Assembly: GCA_021803035.1 (NCBI GenBank)
Contig: JAJZME010000071.1
Location: 27,911 to 91,910 of the forward strand
Direction: 5' to 3'
Source: Acidobacteriota bacterium
Lineage (GTDB): Bacteria > Acidobacteriota > Terriglobia > Terriglobales > Acidobacteriaceae
DNA length: 64,000 nucleotides
The notes under the pieces are model-generated. The model did not search any database. It saw only the letters and a list, made by a program, of their open reading frames with translations, and was not told the DNA's origin. The position numbers and the translations under genes were made by a program. Shown here piece by piece: positions 8,705 to 17,490 of the stretch. Every line of letters begins with the position of its first letter. Positions within the stretch are counted from its first letter, which is position 1.

Positions 8705-9517
8705 TGTGTCCTCCTGGGAAAATAGGATGGGTGGGCTTGCGTGGGGATGCGTTTCCCAGGCTCCGGAGAAAGAGCGGCTGGGGGACGGACGGTGGCGGCA
8801 TGGGTTTGCACGGTTGCTTCCGGTCCGCGCACTCAAGGCTCCACGCGCCGGCAAGCGCGGCAAAGATCAGTGGACGCAATAACTGGAATTGTGGTGCAGC
8901 GTGCAATTGCGACATGATCGTCTTCCTCTTGCGAATTTCCGCGAATGCGGCCTCCGCTTCAGCGCAGAGCCGCTGACTCAAGCATCGCTTCCCGCGCGAA
9001 ACGAGGTCCAAGCAGAAGTTCTTATGTCCAATAAGTGAAGTGAATGAGGGAGAATTGCCGGCGGGAGCGCAGCGTGGGAAGGTTGCGCCGGCCCGGAATC
9101 ACCGGGGAGTGCCGCGGCGCTGGATGGAACCGGCGCGCGCGGAATGGGCGCTGCTTTCAGCGCGCGCAACTGGCTTAGGGATGGGGGCCCGGAAGACTGC
9201 CAGGATGACACCTTGACCTCCCTCCGACGAGTGGGAATGGGCCCAGGGTATCGATGCGCTTCCTCTGTGAGATGAATTGCGATCGGGGCGCAGAGGTAGT
9301 TTGCCCCGGTGAATGGGGTGCAAGGCGGATGCGCACCGAGGGTGGCATCGGCATGAGAAATGCGGCGTGGGGCAGGGCATTTCCAGTCTTGCAAGAGCGA
9401 ACCACGGAGCAGGTTCGCAGGCCCGTTTGAGACGTCCGCTTGCGGTGGTTGCGGTGCGGTTTGCGCGGCGGGCTGCAACTGGCGTCCGGCAGCGGGCCGC
9501 GCAAGCCAATATTCGCT
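8705..9517. other. long leader/intergenic region, possible short leader ORF
   Basis: 813 bases between cpoB and the DsrE-like gene, both on the minus strand. No full gene is convincing. On the minus strand an ATG at 8915 has AGAGGAAGA upstream and could open a small peptide in the operon leader. The size fits a regulated 5' leader plus an intergenic gap. I saw no riboswitch consensus I could name. Confidence 0.4.
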
Positions 9518-10540
9518 TCAGCGCGGTACGATTCTTACGCCCATGCCGTCGAGCTTCTGGCGGGCTTGCGCCGCCGCCGGAGTTTGCGGATAGCGCCGGA
9601 TCAGCAGGCGCAGCTCGTTGATGCCTGCCTGCTGCTTCTTCAAATTCAACAGGGCATAGGCCTTGTGCAGTTCCGCCGTCGCAGCCAGCGAAGACCCGGG
9701 AAAGACTTCCAGCATGGTGGTGTATGCTTTTACCGCGTCGGAATACCTGTGCTGCCGGTAGGCAATTTCGCCGATATAGAACTGCGCGTTGCCAGCGAGG
9801 CCGTCGTAGGGATAGTACCGAATAATCGAATGAAATTCGCTGCCGGCGAGCTTGTATCGTCCGGCGTTAAAATCCCCGAGCGCGCGCTCGTAAGTTTGCT
9901 TGAGCGGTGGCGCCTGTGCCGCCGTGGGAATGCTTGATGGCGCTGCGCCGGTTGGCTCCTGCAGGGCTTGCGGACCGGTTGGCGGCGCGCCGGTGGGCAT
10001 CTGCTCCGCGGCCCCTGTGCTGCCCGGCTGTCCGGCAGGTGTTCCAGCGCCAGAGCTGCCCGGTTGTCCGGCAGGCATTGCAGATGCGGAGCCGCCCGGC
10101 GTTTCTCCGGGCATGCCGGTCAGCGGCGGCGCCTGCATATTCTGGATCTGGCTCTGCAGCTTCTGAACGGTGTTCTGCAGCTTCTCGACGCGCGTCCGCA
10201 ACTCGTCCACGGAGTCGTTCATGGACTGAATCTGCCCCGAGATCGTGTTGACCTGGCTGCTGGCCGCCTGATCCTGCGCATTGATCTTCTGCTGCAAGGA
10301 GGTGACCGTGGCGTTCATCTGGTTGACCTGGGTGGCAGTCTGCTGCACCACGTTCTGCAGCACGCTGAAGCGCGAGTCCAGGGTGGATTGTATCTGCTGC
10401 ACGCTGTTGAGGAGTTGCTGAACCTCTACCTGTAACTGAATGATCTCCTTAGAGACCGCGTGTGCCGGCGTGGGCACGCAGACAAGGGCAGCGGCCAGGA
10501 TTGCCGCCAGAGCGAAATGTTTGCGCATTGAACGGGACAT
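9518..10540 (-). CDS. cpoB: Tol-Pal system coordinator CpoB/YbgF-like
   Basis: A 340-residue periplasmic protein: signal peptide (ending AHA), a long coiled coil over about residues 35-135 rich in Gln heptads, a Pro/Gly/Thr-rich linker to about 215, then TPR repeats (YERALGDFNAGRY, FYIGEIAYRQHRYSDAVKAY, AELHKAYALLNLKKQQAGI). This is the CpoB layout, which links outer-membrane constriction to cell-wall synthesis. The chosen ATG follows GAGG with a six-base gap; two other Met codons lie nearby. It is last in the tol-pal cluster. The linker and coil are longer than in E. coli. Confidence 0.88.
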   Translation of the reverse strand: MSRSMRKHFALAAILAAALVCVPTPAHAVSKEIIQLQVEVQQLLNSVQQIQSTLDSRFSVLQNVVQQTATQVNQMNATVTSLQQKINAQDQAASSQVNTISGQIQSMNDSVDELRTRVEKLQNTVQKLQSQIQNMQAPPLTGMPGETPGGSASAMPAGQPGSSGAGTPAGQPGSTGAAEQMPTGAPPTGPQALQEPTGAAPSSIPTAAQAPPLKQTYERALGDFNAGRYKLAGSEFHSIIRYYPYDGLAGNAQFYIGEIAYRQHRYSDAVKAYTTMLEVFPGSSLAATAELHKAYALLNLKKQQAGINELRLLIRRYPQTPAAAQARQKLDGMGVRIVPR

Positions 10541-10675
10541 CTGCATCCTCACCCATGATAACAAGCAGATGCGTTAGGTTGGGCCGACGACTCAACCTGA
10601 CGCGAGTGATTCACTTTAACTCTCTGCCGCGGAACGATTTGCAGTGCCGCGAGCCAGCGCCGCGCGAAGGCGGGA

Positions 10676-10707
10676 AAAGGCCGCAGGCCAGCTTTGCGCC
10701 GGCCTGC
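10676..10707 (-). terminator. hairpin after pal
   Basis: On the minus strand, 16 bases past the pal stop, GCAGGCC and GGCCTGC form a 7-bp stem around an 11-base loop, followed by GGCCTTTTCCC. The four-U run is short, so termination may be partial, allowing reading into cpoB. Confidence 0.45.
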
Positions 10708-10722
10708 CTTCTTCCCATTATG

Positions 10723-11460
10723 TTACTGAGCGAGCTTGAAACCGTCACGCCGGTTCAACTGCCAGCATTGTTCGGTGGACTGGGTGCAGAACAACCGTTC
10801 CTTGCCATAGCTGATTGTCTGCATCCGACTTGCGGCTACGCCCATGGTTATCAGTGCATTTTTCGCCGCCTGGGCACGCCGCTGGCCCAGCGCCAGGTTG
10901 TATTCTTCAGACCCGCGCTGATCGCAGTAGCCGCCGATCACGATGTTGATGTTGGGATGGGCGATCAGGTAGTCGGCATTCTTTTGCAGCGTGGCCTGCG
11001 CGTCAGGACGGATCGCCGCCGTATCGTAGTCGAAGAAGATGGGCTGGACGTTGGCCTTGAACTCCTCTTCGGCGGTCATGTTGCTGGAGGGTACGGACAC
11101 GGCCGGCGGGCCGTTGACGGTAACGCTCGCCGTTGCGTTGGCGGTTCCGCCGGGGCCGGTGGCCACCAGGTGGTACGTGGTGGTGGTGCCCGGGGTCACG
11201 GTTCTTACGCCGGCGGTGGGCACCGAGCCGATGCCCTCAATGGTAACCGTGGTGGCGTTGGAGGTGCGCCAGCTCAATGTGGTCTGGTCACCGGCGGAGA
11301 TGACCGAGGGAGATGCGGACAACTCCGCGGTGGGTGCTGGCGCTGTTACAGCCGGTGCGGTGGCAGCGGGCGGCGGGGGCTGCTTTTTCTTGCAGCCTGC
11401 CAACGTAAGCAGGGCAACAGCTAACATGACGGGGAACAGAATGCGACTACGCCGACTCAA
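10723..11460 (-). CDS. pal: peptidoglycan-associated lipoprotein Pal with an Ig-like insert
   Basis: 245 residues. The lipobox LTLAGC makes it an outer-membrane lipoprotein. A Pro/Ala linker is followed by an extra ~75-residue Ig-like domain (SASPSVISAGDQTTLSWRT ... TTTTYHLVATGPGGTANATASVTV), then a C-terminal OmpA/Pal peptidoglycan-binding domain with FFDYDTAAIRPDA, GYCDQRGSEEYN and RRAQAAKNAL. The family TolB and peptidoglycan contacts are therefore present. The start is a TTG at 11460 with GGAAGGAG seven bases upstream; an earlier in-frame GTG overlaps that site. The extra domain is not in E. coli Pal. Confidence 0.92.
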   Translation of the reverse strand: MSRRSRILFPVMLAVALLTLAGCKKKQPPPPAATAPAVTAPAPTAELSASPSVISAGDQTTLSWRTSNATTVTIEGIGSVPTAGVRTVTPGTTTTYHLVATGPGGTANATASVTVNGPPAVSVPSSNMTAEEEFKANVQPIFFDYDTAAIRPDAQATLQKNADYLIAHPNINIVIGGYCDQRGSEEYNLALGQRRAQAAKNALITMGVAASRMQTISYGKERLFCTQSTEQCWQLNRRDGFKLAQ

Positions 11461-11832
11461 TGAAGTACTCCTTCCGGGGATCACCGGGATTCAATGAACG
11501 GTCTTCCGAGCGATCGGGCCAGGAGGGTTGCACTATTACAGCTCCCAGAAGCCTCTGTTGCCGGGCGGCTCTTTCGCGCGGGAAAGGCCGCTTGCACGCC
11601 ATCGGGAAAGGACGCTTACGTGGTTCCGGTCCGAATTGCATTCTGAAGACGTTGTTGTTGATACCGGCTGCGTATCCGGTGATTTCCCCGGAAATCCGGC
11701 CGGCCTGCCGATATGCCTCTACTCCATGTTACAAATCAGCATGCCGTAGAGGCAGCGATGAAACTGCATTCTTTCTTACCAAAAGCCTGCGTGAAAACGG
11801 TCACGCGTTTTTTGCCCGCGTCGCCCAGGAGC
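11461..11832. other. intergenic tolB-pal region
   Basis: 372 bases with no supported gene. It contains a plus-strand hairpin with a T tract at 11789-11813. Plus-strand frames here lack family resemblance. Confidence 0.5.
11789..11813 (+). terminator. plus-strand hairpin with T-run inside the tol-pal cluster
   Basis: GCGTGA and TCACGC form a 6-bp stem around AAACGG, followed directly by GTTTTTTG. The T-run lies on the plus strand, opposite to the tol genes. It would fit the end of a short antisense or small RNA transcribed from the tolB-pal gap, or be chance. Confidence 0.35.
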
Positions 11833-13182
11833 TCACTTCCAGCTCCAGTCGGGCTCGAAGTTATCGCCCGTGTGCGTCAGTTGCTGCTGGTGCGTACCAT
11901 CCGCCCACATGGTCCAGATGTCGGTGCGGTGGTTGATTGTTCTCTGGAACACGATATGGCGTCCGTCCGGCGACCAGCTTGGGTAGTCGTTATTGCCTTC
12001 GCCGTGGGTGAGTTGCACCCAGCGCATGGTGGCGATTTGAAAGATGTAAATATCCTGCCCGCCGGGAGCGCCTGGACCGTAATTGCGGTTCCAACTGAAG
12101 GTCAGGAGCTGGCCGTTCGGCGACCATGAGGGCGATACCGCATAGCCGCCATCGGTCATGCGCTGCAGCAGGGAACCATCCGAATTCATGATGTAAATCT
12201 GGGGCAGGCCGGTGCGGCCGCCTACAAAGGCAATCTGCGAGTCGGTCTTCGGATTCCAGCAGGGCTGCACATTGGCGCCGGGCAGGGAAGTGATCTGATG
12301 TGCGTTGCCGCCGTCGTTGCTCGCGATCCAGATCTCAGGGTTGCCCGACCGCGCGGAAGAGAAAGCTACCTGATTGCCGTTGGCGCTCCAGGCGGGATCG
12401 AAGTTGCTGCCTCCGACTGTTCCGGTGGGGAAACTGACCAATCGATTCAGTTCCAGGGAGAACATCCGTATCGACCAGCCGTCGGGGCCAAGAGACTCGA
12501 AGGCAACACGTGAATTATTCGGTGAGACACGGGGAGCCATCGAAATGCTGCCTATGTGCGTGACGGGGTGCTGATTTTCTCCGTCGTAGTCCATCTCCCA
12601 GATCTCTTTTGATCCGGTGCGGCTGCTGACGAAGTAGATCTTGGTCTGGGCGATTCCCGGAATTCCGCCCAACTGCTGAATGATGGCGTCGGCAAACTCG
12701 TGGGCAATGGTGCGGGCTTCCTGCTGATTGGCGGCTTCATTGTATTGCCGGGCGAGAAGTTGCGCGCTGGCGCCCGCGCCGGCGGTCGAGTAGAGCCAGC
12801 CGTAGACGATCACCCGGCCGCTGCTCACCGTGAGCGCGCCGAAGGCGACCGCCGAGGCGTTGGCCGGCGCCGCCGCCCACTGCGCCAGATTGATTTCCTG
12901 CGGCGAGCCTGGCATGGCCTGAGGCGCCAGGCTCTTCGACACCATTTCGAAAATGCCAGCGTTCTGGAGATCGTTGTACAGGGTGGCGTCGAAGACTGCC
13001 TGCAGCACCGGCGTTTGCGGATCGTTGCCCACGGGCTTGAAATCCGCCGCAGCCAGGCGAATATTCTGCTGGCCCAGGTTGGTTCCCGTGTAGACCCAGC
13101 CTTTCTGTGCATGGAGTTTTACGGTTGAAACCGAGATCAGGACGATGACAAAAAGAGGCAAAATCCGGAAAAACGCCTTCAT
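11833..13182 (-). CDS. tolB: Tol-Pal system beta-propeller protein TolB
   Basis: 449 residues: signal peptide, an N-terminal TolB domain (FDATLYNDLQNAGIFEMVSKS, then FADAIIQQLGGIPGIAQTKIYFVS), and five to six WD40-like propeller blades marked by repeated MDYDGEN, WSANGNQVAFSSARSG, WNPKTDSQIAFVGGRTG and WSPDGRHIVFQ. It is periplasmic and binds Pal and the TolA end, keeping the outer membrane invaginating with division. The ATG at 13182 has GGAAGGA upstream; the longer in-frame start is less likely. Position between tolA/tonB and pal fits the family order. Confidence 0.95.
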   Translation of the reverse strand: MKAFFRILPLFVIVLISVSTVKLHAQKGWVYTGTNLGQQNIRLAAADFKPVGNDPQTPVLQAVFDATLYNDLQNAGIFEMVSKSLAPQAMPGSPQEINLAQWAAAPANASAVAFGALTVSSGRVIVYGWLYSTAGAGASAQLLARQYNEAANQQEARTIAHEFADAIIQQLGGIPGIAQTKIYFVSSRTGSKEIWEMDYDGENQHPVTHIGSISMAPRVSPNNSRVAFESLGPDGWSIRMFSLELNRLVSFPTGTVGGSNFDPAWSANGNQVAFSSARSGNPEIWIASNDGGNAHQITSLPGANVQPCWNPKTDSQIAFVGGRTGLPQIYIMNSDGSLLQRMTDGGYAVSPSWSPNGQLLTFSWNRNYGPGAPGGQDIYIFQIATMRWVQLTHGEGNNDYPSWSPDGRHIVFQRTINHRTDIWTMWADGTHQQQLTHTGDNFEPDWSWK

Positions 13183-13462
13183 GCGAGGTGTAATCCTTCC
13201 TGGTGACGAACGCATGGCCGAGCGCGCTCTTGTACTTGACCATTCTTCATGACGTTCGACACCATCAAACGCTCATGAGTCGTTAGGCGAAATGTTGCTT
13301 GAGTAGATACGGCCTTACGGGCTGTGGACAAACTCCCAATCAGATAGGCCCCGAAACAGGGCGCGGGCTCATTAAGGCGCGTCTGTTCCGGGTAGGCAGC
13401 ATCTTGCTCGCCCGCGTCCGAGGGGGCGCCGCTGCGGCCTTGCGAAATATGTCTCAGGCTCA

Positions 13463-14245
13463 TCAATACTCGCAATGGTAAGTGACACCCAACTGACGGT
13501 ATCCCCCGGGCAGCGGTGGAAATGACTGCACCCGCTCGGCCGCCTGCAGGCATGAATCGTCCAGCGTGGGGCTTCCGCTCGACTGGGCGAGCCGCGGACT
13601 GCTCGCGGTTCCGTTTTCATTGATCGTGAAGGTGATGTAAGCCCGCGCGCCGTGTGGGGTAGCTGGGTTCACCTGCGCCCTGTCCCAGTTTGCCGACATC
13701 CGGTTATTGATCTGCTGTACATACCAAGGGTACATCTTGCCGAAGTCGCCATTTTGGATGGCCGTTGGACCGTTGAAACCCTGCTCCGGCATGGAACGCT
13801 GCATCCAGGAGCCGGAGCGCTCGCCATAGCGCGCCACGTTTTTGCGCTTGGGCGGCGGCTGAACAATCTTCGAACTGCGGGATTTTTCTTTCGGCTTTAC
13901 CTTTCTGCCCGGAATCGGTATCGCCTTGAGATTCTGCATCTGCTCCGTTTTGTGGCTGGACAGCAGCGGCGCTTTGCTGGGCGTCAAGGTCGACAGTACA
14001 TTCTGGTTGGGCTGCTCGTGGGTGGGCAAGGGCAGAGGGCTATTGACCAGTTGCGCCTGCATGATGCCGCCTGCTCCCGGACTGCCCCAGATGGTCGGGC
14101 GAAAGAGCCCCTCAATGGCGATATAAAGCGCGAATGCCGCCAGCATTCCGCCATGCAGCAGCACCGAACCCAGGGCGGGCGCGAATGTCTTCTCCGGCGC
14201 CAGTTCCCGGTCCAGTTGCTCGTCGCCTTCCAGAAGCTTCTCCAT
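13463..14245 (-). CDS. TolA/TonB-type energy transducer
   Basis: 260 residues: a short cytoplasmic N-terminus, one membrane helix near residues 25-46 (LGSVLLHGGMLAAFALYIAIEG), a Pro/Lys-rich periplasmic stretch, and a C-terminal TonB domain (ARAYITFTINENGTASSPRLAQSSGSPTLDDSCLQAA) ending GVTYHCEY. It lies directly downstream of tolR in the tol cluster, so it most likely serves as TolA, carrying proton-motive force from TolQR to TolB/Pal. By sequence it is closer to TonB than to E. coli TolA, so I give no symbol. Confidence 0.86.
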   Translation of the reverse strand: MEKLLEGDEQLDRELAPEKTFAPALGSVLLHGGMLAAFALYIAIEGLFRPTIWGSPGAGGIMQAQLVNSPLPLPTHEQPNQNVLSTLTPSKAPLLSSHKTEQMQNLKAIPIPGRKVKPKEKSRSSKIVQPPPKRKNVARYGERSGSWMQRSMPEQGFNGPTAIQNGDFGKMYPWYVQQINNRMSANWDRAQVNPATPHGARAYITFTINENGTASSPRLAQSSGSPTLDDSCLQAAERVQSFPPLPGGYRQLGVTYHCEY

Positions 14246-14287
14246 GTGTGTGTCCGCGCGTCGTGGCTCCCAATCGGCCCAATGATC

Positions 14288-14722
14288 CTACTTGCCGCCG
14301 CTTGAGCCCGGTATATTCATCGGCCGCGTAACGATTGATACATTGGTAATTCCCGCCTGCTCTACCGCGTCCATCACGGTGCAGAAAACACCGTACGGAA
14401 TGGTCCGGTCGGCGGCGAGATAGATCGTCTGGTGCGCCATCTGCTTGTTTTTGGCGCGCAGCGTCGCGGTCAAAGCGTGAATATTGATGGGCTTGTCGTT
14501 CAGGAAGATATTTTGCTGCGCGTCGATGGTGACCACGGTGCGCTCCTGGGTGATCTGGCGCACGGTGCGGGTCTGGGGCACATTCACCTCGATGCCCGAC
14601 TGCAACACCGGCTCGGTGATCATGAAGATGATCAGCAACACCAGCACCACGTCGACCAGGGGCGTAACGTTGATCTCCGCGAGCGAAGTTTGCGTACCGC
14701 CGTTGTTATTTGTAAACGCCAC
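14288..14722 (-). CDS. tolR: ExbD/TolR biopolymer transport protein
   Basis: 144 residues with one N-terminal membrane helix carrying the conserved Asp (INVTPLVDVVLVLLIIFMI), then a periplasmic domain (DRTIPYGVFCTVMDAVEQAGI). It forms the proton channel with TolQ. The start is a GTG with GGGAGG six bases upstream; an earlier in-frame Met would run far into tolQ. It overlaps tolQ by 17 bases, which suggests translational coupling. Confidence 0.93.
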   Translation of the reverse strand: MAFTNNNGGTQTSLAEINVTPLVDVVLVLLIIFMITEPVLQSGIEVNVPQTRTVRQITQERTVVTIDAQQNIFLNDKPINIHALTATLRAKNKQMAHQTIYLAADRTIPYGVFCTVMDAVEQAGITNVSIVTRPMNIPGSSGGK

Positions 14723-15485
14723 GCTCCACCTCCCGCGGAATCTCGGTTCCGGGGCTGCGCTGCGCCTGCGCGGCGCGCGTGGGAATTTCATCGAGCGAGT
14801 TCAACAGCTCACGGCAAAAGTCGTCGGTAGCTGAAGCGAACACTTTGATGCGCGCCGTGAACTGGTTATAAGCCACCAGAGCCGGTACGGCCACAAACAA
14901 ACCCGCCGCCGTGGTGATCAGCGCCTCGCTGACGCCTGGACCGACCGCCCGGAGCGTAGCGGTTCCTGCCATGGTCAGTTCCTGAAAGGCGTCGACGATG
15001 CCCATCACCGTCCCAAACAGCCCCACGAACGGGCTCGCCGAAGCGATCGTGGCCAGCCACGTCATCCGGCGCTCCATCTGCGACACCGCTTCGCTCGCCG
15101 AAGTGCGCGCCGTCCGGTCCAGCGCCGCCAGATTGACCGGTGGTCCCGATCCTCCCGTCTGCCGCCGGTAGGTCTCGTAGATGTCCTCAAAGACCTGCGC
15201 CAGCGGGCTGTTGCTGTAATCTCCCGTGTGCGCGGCGACCTCCTTGAGGCTCGTCGACTTGCGGAACATGCGCACGAATTGCCGGCTCTCTCTGGTTGCC
15301 CGCCGGAACTCGCCGATCTTTCCGAGGATCACGGTCCACGAATAGAGGCTGGCGCACAACAACACCACCAGAACCGCGATGGCGATCGGTCCGATGTGGC
15401 CGAACAACTCCCCTAACGCCTTGAAGCTCTGCGTGCCGCCGGAGGCGCCGGGAATGGGCGGAGCCGCGCCGCTGCCGGTCTGCAA
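14706..15485 (-). CDS. tolQ: MotA/TolQ/ExbB proton channel protein
   Basis: About 259 residues with three membrane helices; the family signature lies in ATIASASPFVGLFGTVMGIVDAF and the last helix in EALITTAAGLFVAVPALVAYNQF. It is the proton-channel core of the Tol machine. The start is uncertain: the best in-frame codon is a TTG at 15485, but a good GAGGTGA site lies farther upstream, in front of an ATG in another frame that stops after five codons. Between them lies a 15-base imperfect tandem repeat. Confidence 0.93.
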   Translation of the reverse strand: MQTGSGAAPPIPGASGGTQSFKALGELFGHIGPIAIAVLVVLLCASLYSWTVILGKIGEFRRATRESRQFVRMFRKSTSLKEVAAHTGDYSNSPLAQVFEDIYETYRRQTGGSGPPVNLAALDRTARTSASEAVSQMERRMTWLATIASASPFVGLFGTVMGIVDAFQELTMAGTATLRAVGPGVSEALITTAAGLFVAVPALVAYNQFTARIKVFASATDDFCRELLNSLDEIPTRAAQAQRSPGTEIPREVERGVYK

Positions 15486-15683
15486 AATGGTAAAAATCGC
15501 TAAGGTAAAAATCGCATTTCACCTCATAATCACGGTATCAGACGTTCTCTGGTAACTCCAAGTGATCGATCCGGCACCTGCGCAGGCGTAGCCAACTTGT
15601 CAATCCGCCAGGCCGCAAGCGCCCCGTTCATGCTATGCTGCGCTCGGACTTAACTGCTGCCAATGCCAAGCAATAAGTGAATC

Positions 15684-17363
15684 ATGCTTATCGAGTTGCG
15701 CGCTGAAAATTACGCGGTCATCGATCACGCCATCGCCGTCTTCGGTCCCGGCCTGAACCTGCTGACGGGTGAAACCGGGGCGGGGAAATCCATTCTTGTG
15801 GATGCACTTGCGCTCCTGATGGGCGGCAAAGCATCGGCCGATCTGGTCCGCCATGGCGCGGACAAGGCCGTGGTGGCCTGTGTCTTCGAGTCTACGCCCG
15901 CCGCCGAGGCTATTCTTGAGGAAAACGGCATCGACTGTGAGGGCGCGGAGATTATTTTGCGCCGCGAAATCTCCTCCAACGGTAAAGGCCGCGTTTTCAT
16001 CAACAATCAGCCCGCCACGGTTGCTGTTCTGCGCCAGCTTGCGCCGGAACTGGCGCTGGTTCACGCCCAGAGCGAAACCCTGTCCAGCTTTGACCAGGCG
16101 CAGCAGCGCATTCTGCTGGACCGCTTTGGCGGCGTCTCCACCGAGGCGACGGCGGCCGCACATGCTCGCTGGGCGGGGGCGCGGAACAAGCTCGACGAAT
16201 TGCTCCAGGGCGAGCAGGACCGGCTGCGCATGGTCGATCTGTGGAGCTACCAGCGCAACGAGATTGAAGCGGCGCGGCTCGAACCGGGCGAAGACGAGGC
16301 CCTGGAAACCGAGAAGCGCGTGCTGGCCAACGCCGAAAAGCTCTACGCCGCCGCCATGGGCGCCTTCGAGCAGCTCTACGAAGGCGGCGCCAGCGCCGAA
16401 GCCGCCCTGCGCAATGCTGTTCGCAACGTCGACGAACTGTCCCGCTATGACAGCCGCTTTGCCGAGCCTGCGCAGCAGTTGGCGGGCGCCCGCGCTACCA
16501 TCTCCGATATCGCTTCAACGCTGCGCGACTATGCCGAAGGCATCAACGCCAGCCCCGAGCGCCTGGCGGAGATCGAAGACCGCCTGGCGCTGCTCGACCG
16601 GCTGAAGCGCAAATACGGCAAGACCGTTGTGGAGGTCATTGCTTTTGGCGAGGACGTGGCGCGCAAGCTGGCCGAGGTGGAAGATCGCGACGAAATTCTA
16701 AAGACGTTGCGCGCCGAGTTGGATGAAGCCGCGGCGGTCTATCGCAAGGCCGCCGCCGCGCTGACTGCCGAACGCCGTGCCGCCGCAGCCAGGCTGGCCC
16801 GCCAGGCTGAAGCGCAGATCAATTCGCTGGCCATGAAGGCGCACTTCGAGGCCGCCGTCCGCTGCGACGAAGACGAAACAGGCTGGGCCGCGGCCGGCTG
16901 GGACGAGATCGAATTTCTTATCGCCACCAACGCCGGCGAGCCGCTCAAGCCACTCGTCGAGATCGCCTCCGGCGGCGAGCTGTCGCGCGTGATGCTGGCG
17001 CTCAAGGTGGCGGTTGAAGAGCACTCCGCCAAAAGCAGCAGGAAGCCCACGCCGCGCACCCTGGTCTTCGACGAGATCGACATCGGCATCGGCGGCCGCG
17101 CGGCGGAGGCGGTCGGGCAGAAGCTCAAAGCGCTGGGGCGCGGCCAGCAGGTTCTGTGCGTCACCCACCTGCCGCAAATCGCCGCCTTCGCCGATCAGCA
17201 TCTGGCGGTGGAAAAGCGCGAAGACCATGGCCGCACCAGGACGCGGATCCGCACCCTGGACGACGGCGCCCGCACGCAGGAAGTGGCGCGCATGTTATCC
17301 GGCGCCAAAGTGACCGATACCAGCCTGCAGCATGCATCGCAGATGATTGCGGCAAGCCGGTAG
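15684..17363 (+). CDS. recN: DNA repair protein RecN
   Basis: 559 residues, full length for RecN. An SMC-like ATPase: Walker A GETGAGKS at 29-36, N-terminal FxxNxxVIDH variant (LRAENYAVIDHA), a central coiled-coil region with paired helices, then the signature IASGGELSRVMLALK and Walker B TLVFDEIDIGIGGRAAEAVG with the D-loop and CVTHLPQIAAFAD near the end. It organises broken DNA ends for recombination. The ATG lies just after CAATAAGTGAATC. It is divergent from tolQ. Confidence 0.96.
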   Translation: MLIELRAENYAVIDHAIAVFGPGLNLLTGETGAGKSILVDALALLMGGKASADLVRHGADKAVVACVFESTPAAEAILEENGIDCEGAEIILRREISSNGKGRVFINNQPATVAVLRQLAPELALVHAQSETLSSFDQAQQRILLDRFGGVSTEATAAAHARWAGARNKLDELLQGEQDRLRMVDLWSYQRNEIEAARLEPGEDEALETEKRVLANAEKLYAAAMGAFEQLYEGGASAEAALRNAVRNVDELSRYDSRFAEPAQQLAGARATISDIASTLRDYAEGINASPERLAEIEDRLALLDRLKRKYGKTVVEVIAFGEDVARKLAEVEDRDEILKTLRAELDEAAAVYRKAAAALTAERRAAAARLARQAEAQINSLAMKAHFEAAVRCDEDETGWAAAGWDEIEFLIATNAGEPLKPLVEIASGGELSRVMLALKVAVEEHSAKSSRKPTPRTLVFDEIDIGIGGRAAEAVGQKLKALGRGQQVLCVTHLPQIAAFADQHLAVEKREDHGRTRTRIRTLDDGARTQEVARMLSGAKVTDTSLQHASQMIAASR

Positions 17364-17490
17364 CGGCAGATGAAGCGGCCATCGTCCGCGGCTTTTGGAG
17401 CGACGGGGAAAAAGGACAGGTTATTCAGCCAGTTTGCACCAGGCTGAAGCCGGTCCCATTGTTTCCTGAGCGGCCAATCCTGAGCCCGAA

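Noticed and set aside
9099..9509. Overlapping frames on both strands between cpoB and the DsrE-like gene
   Set aside because: No start signal, no domain, and composition of non-coding GC-rich DNA.
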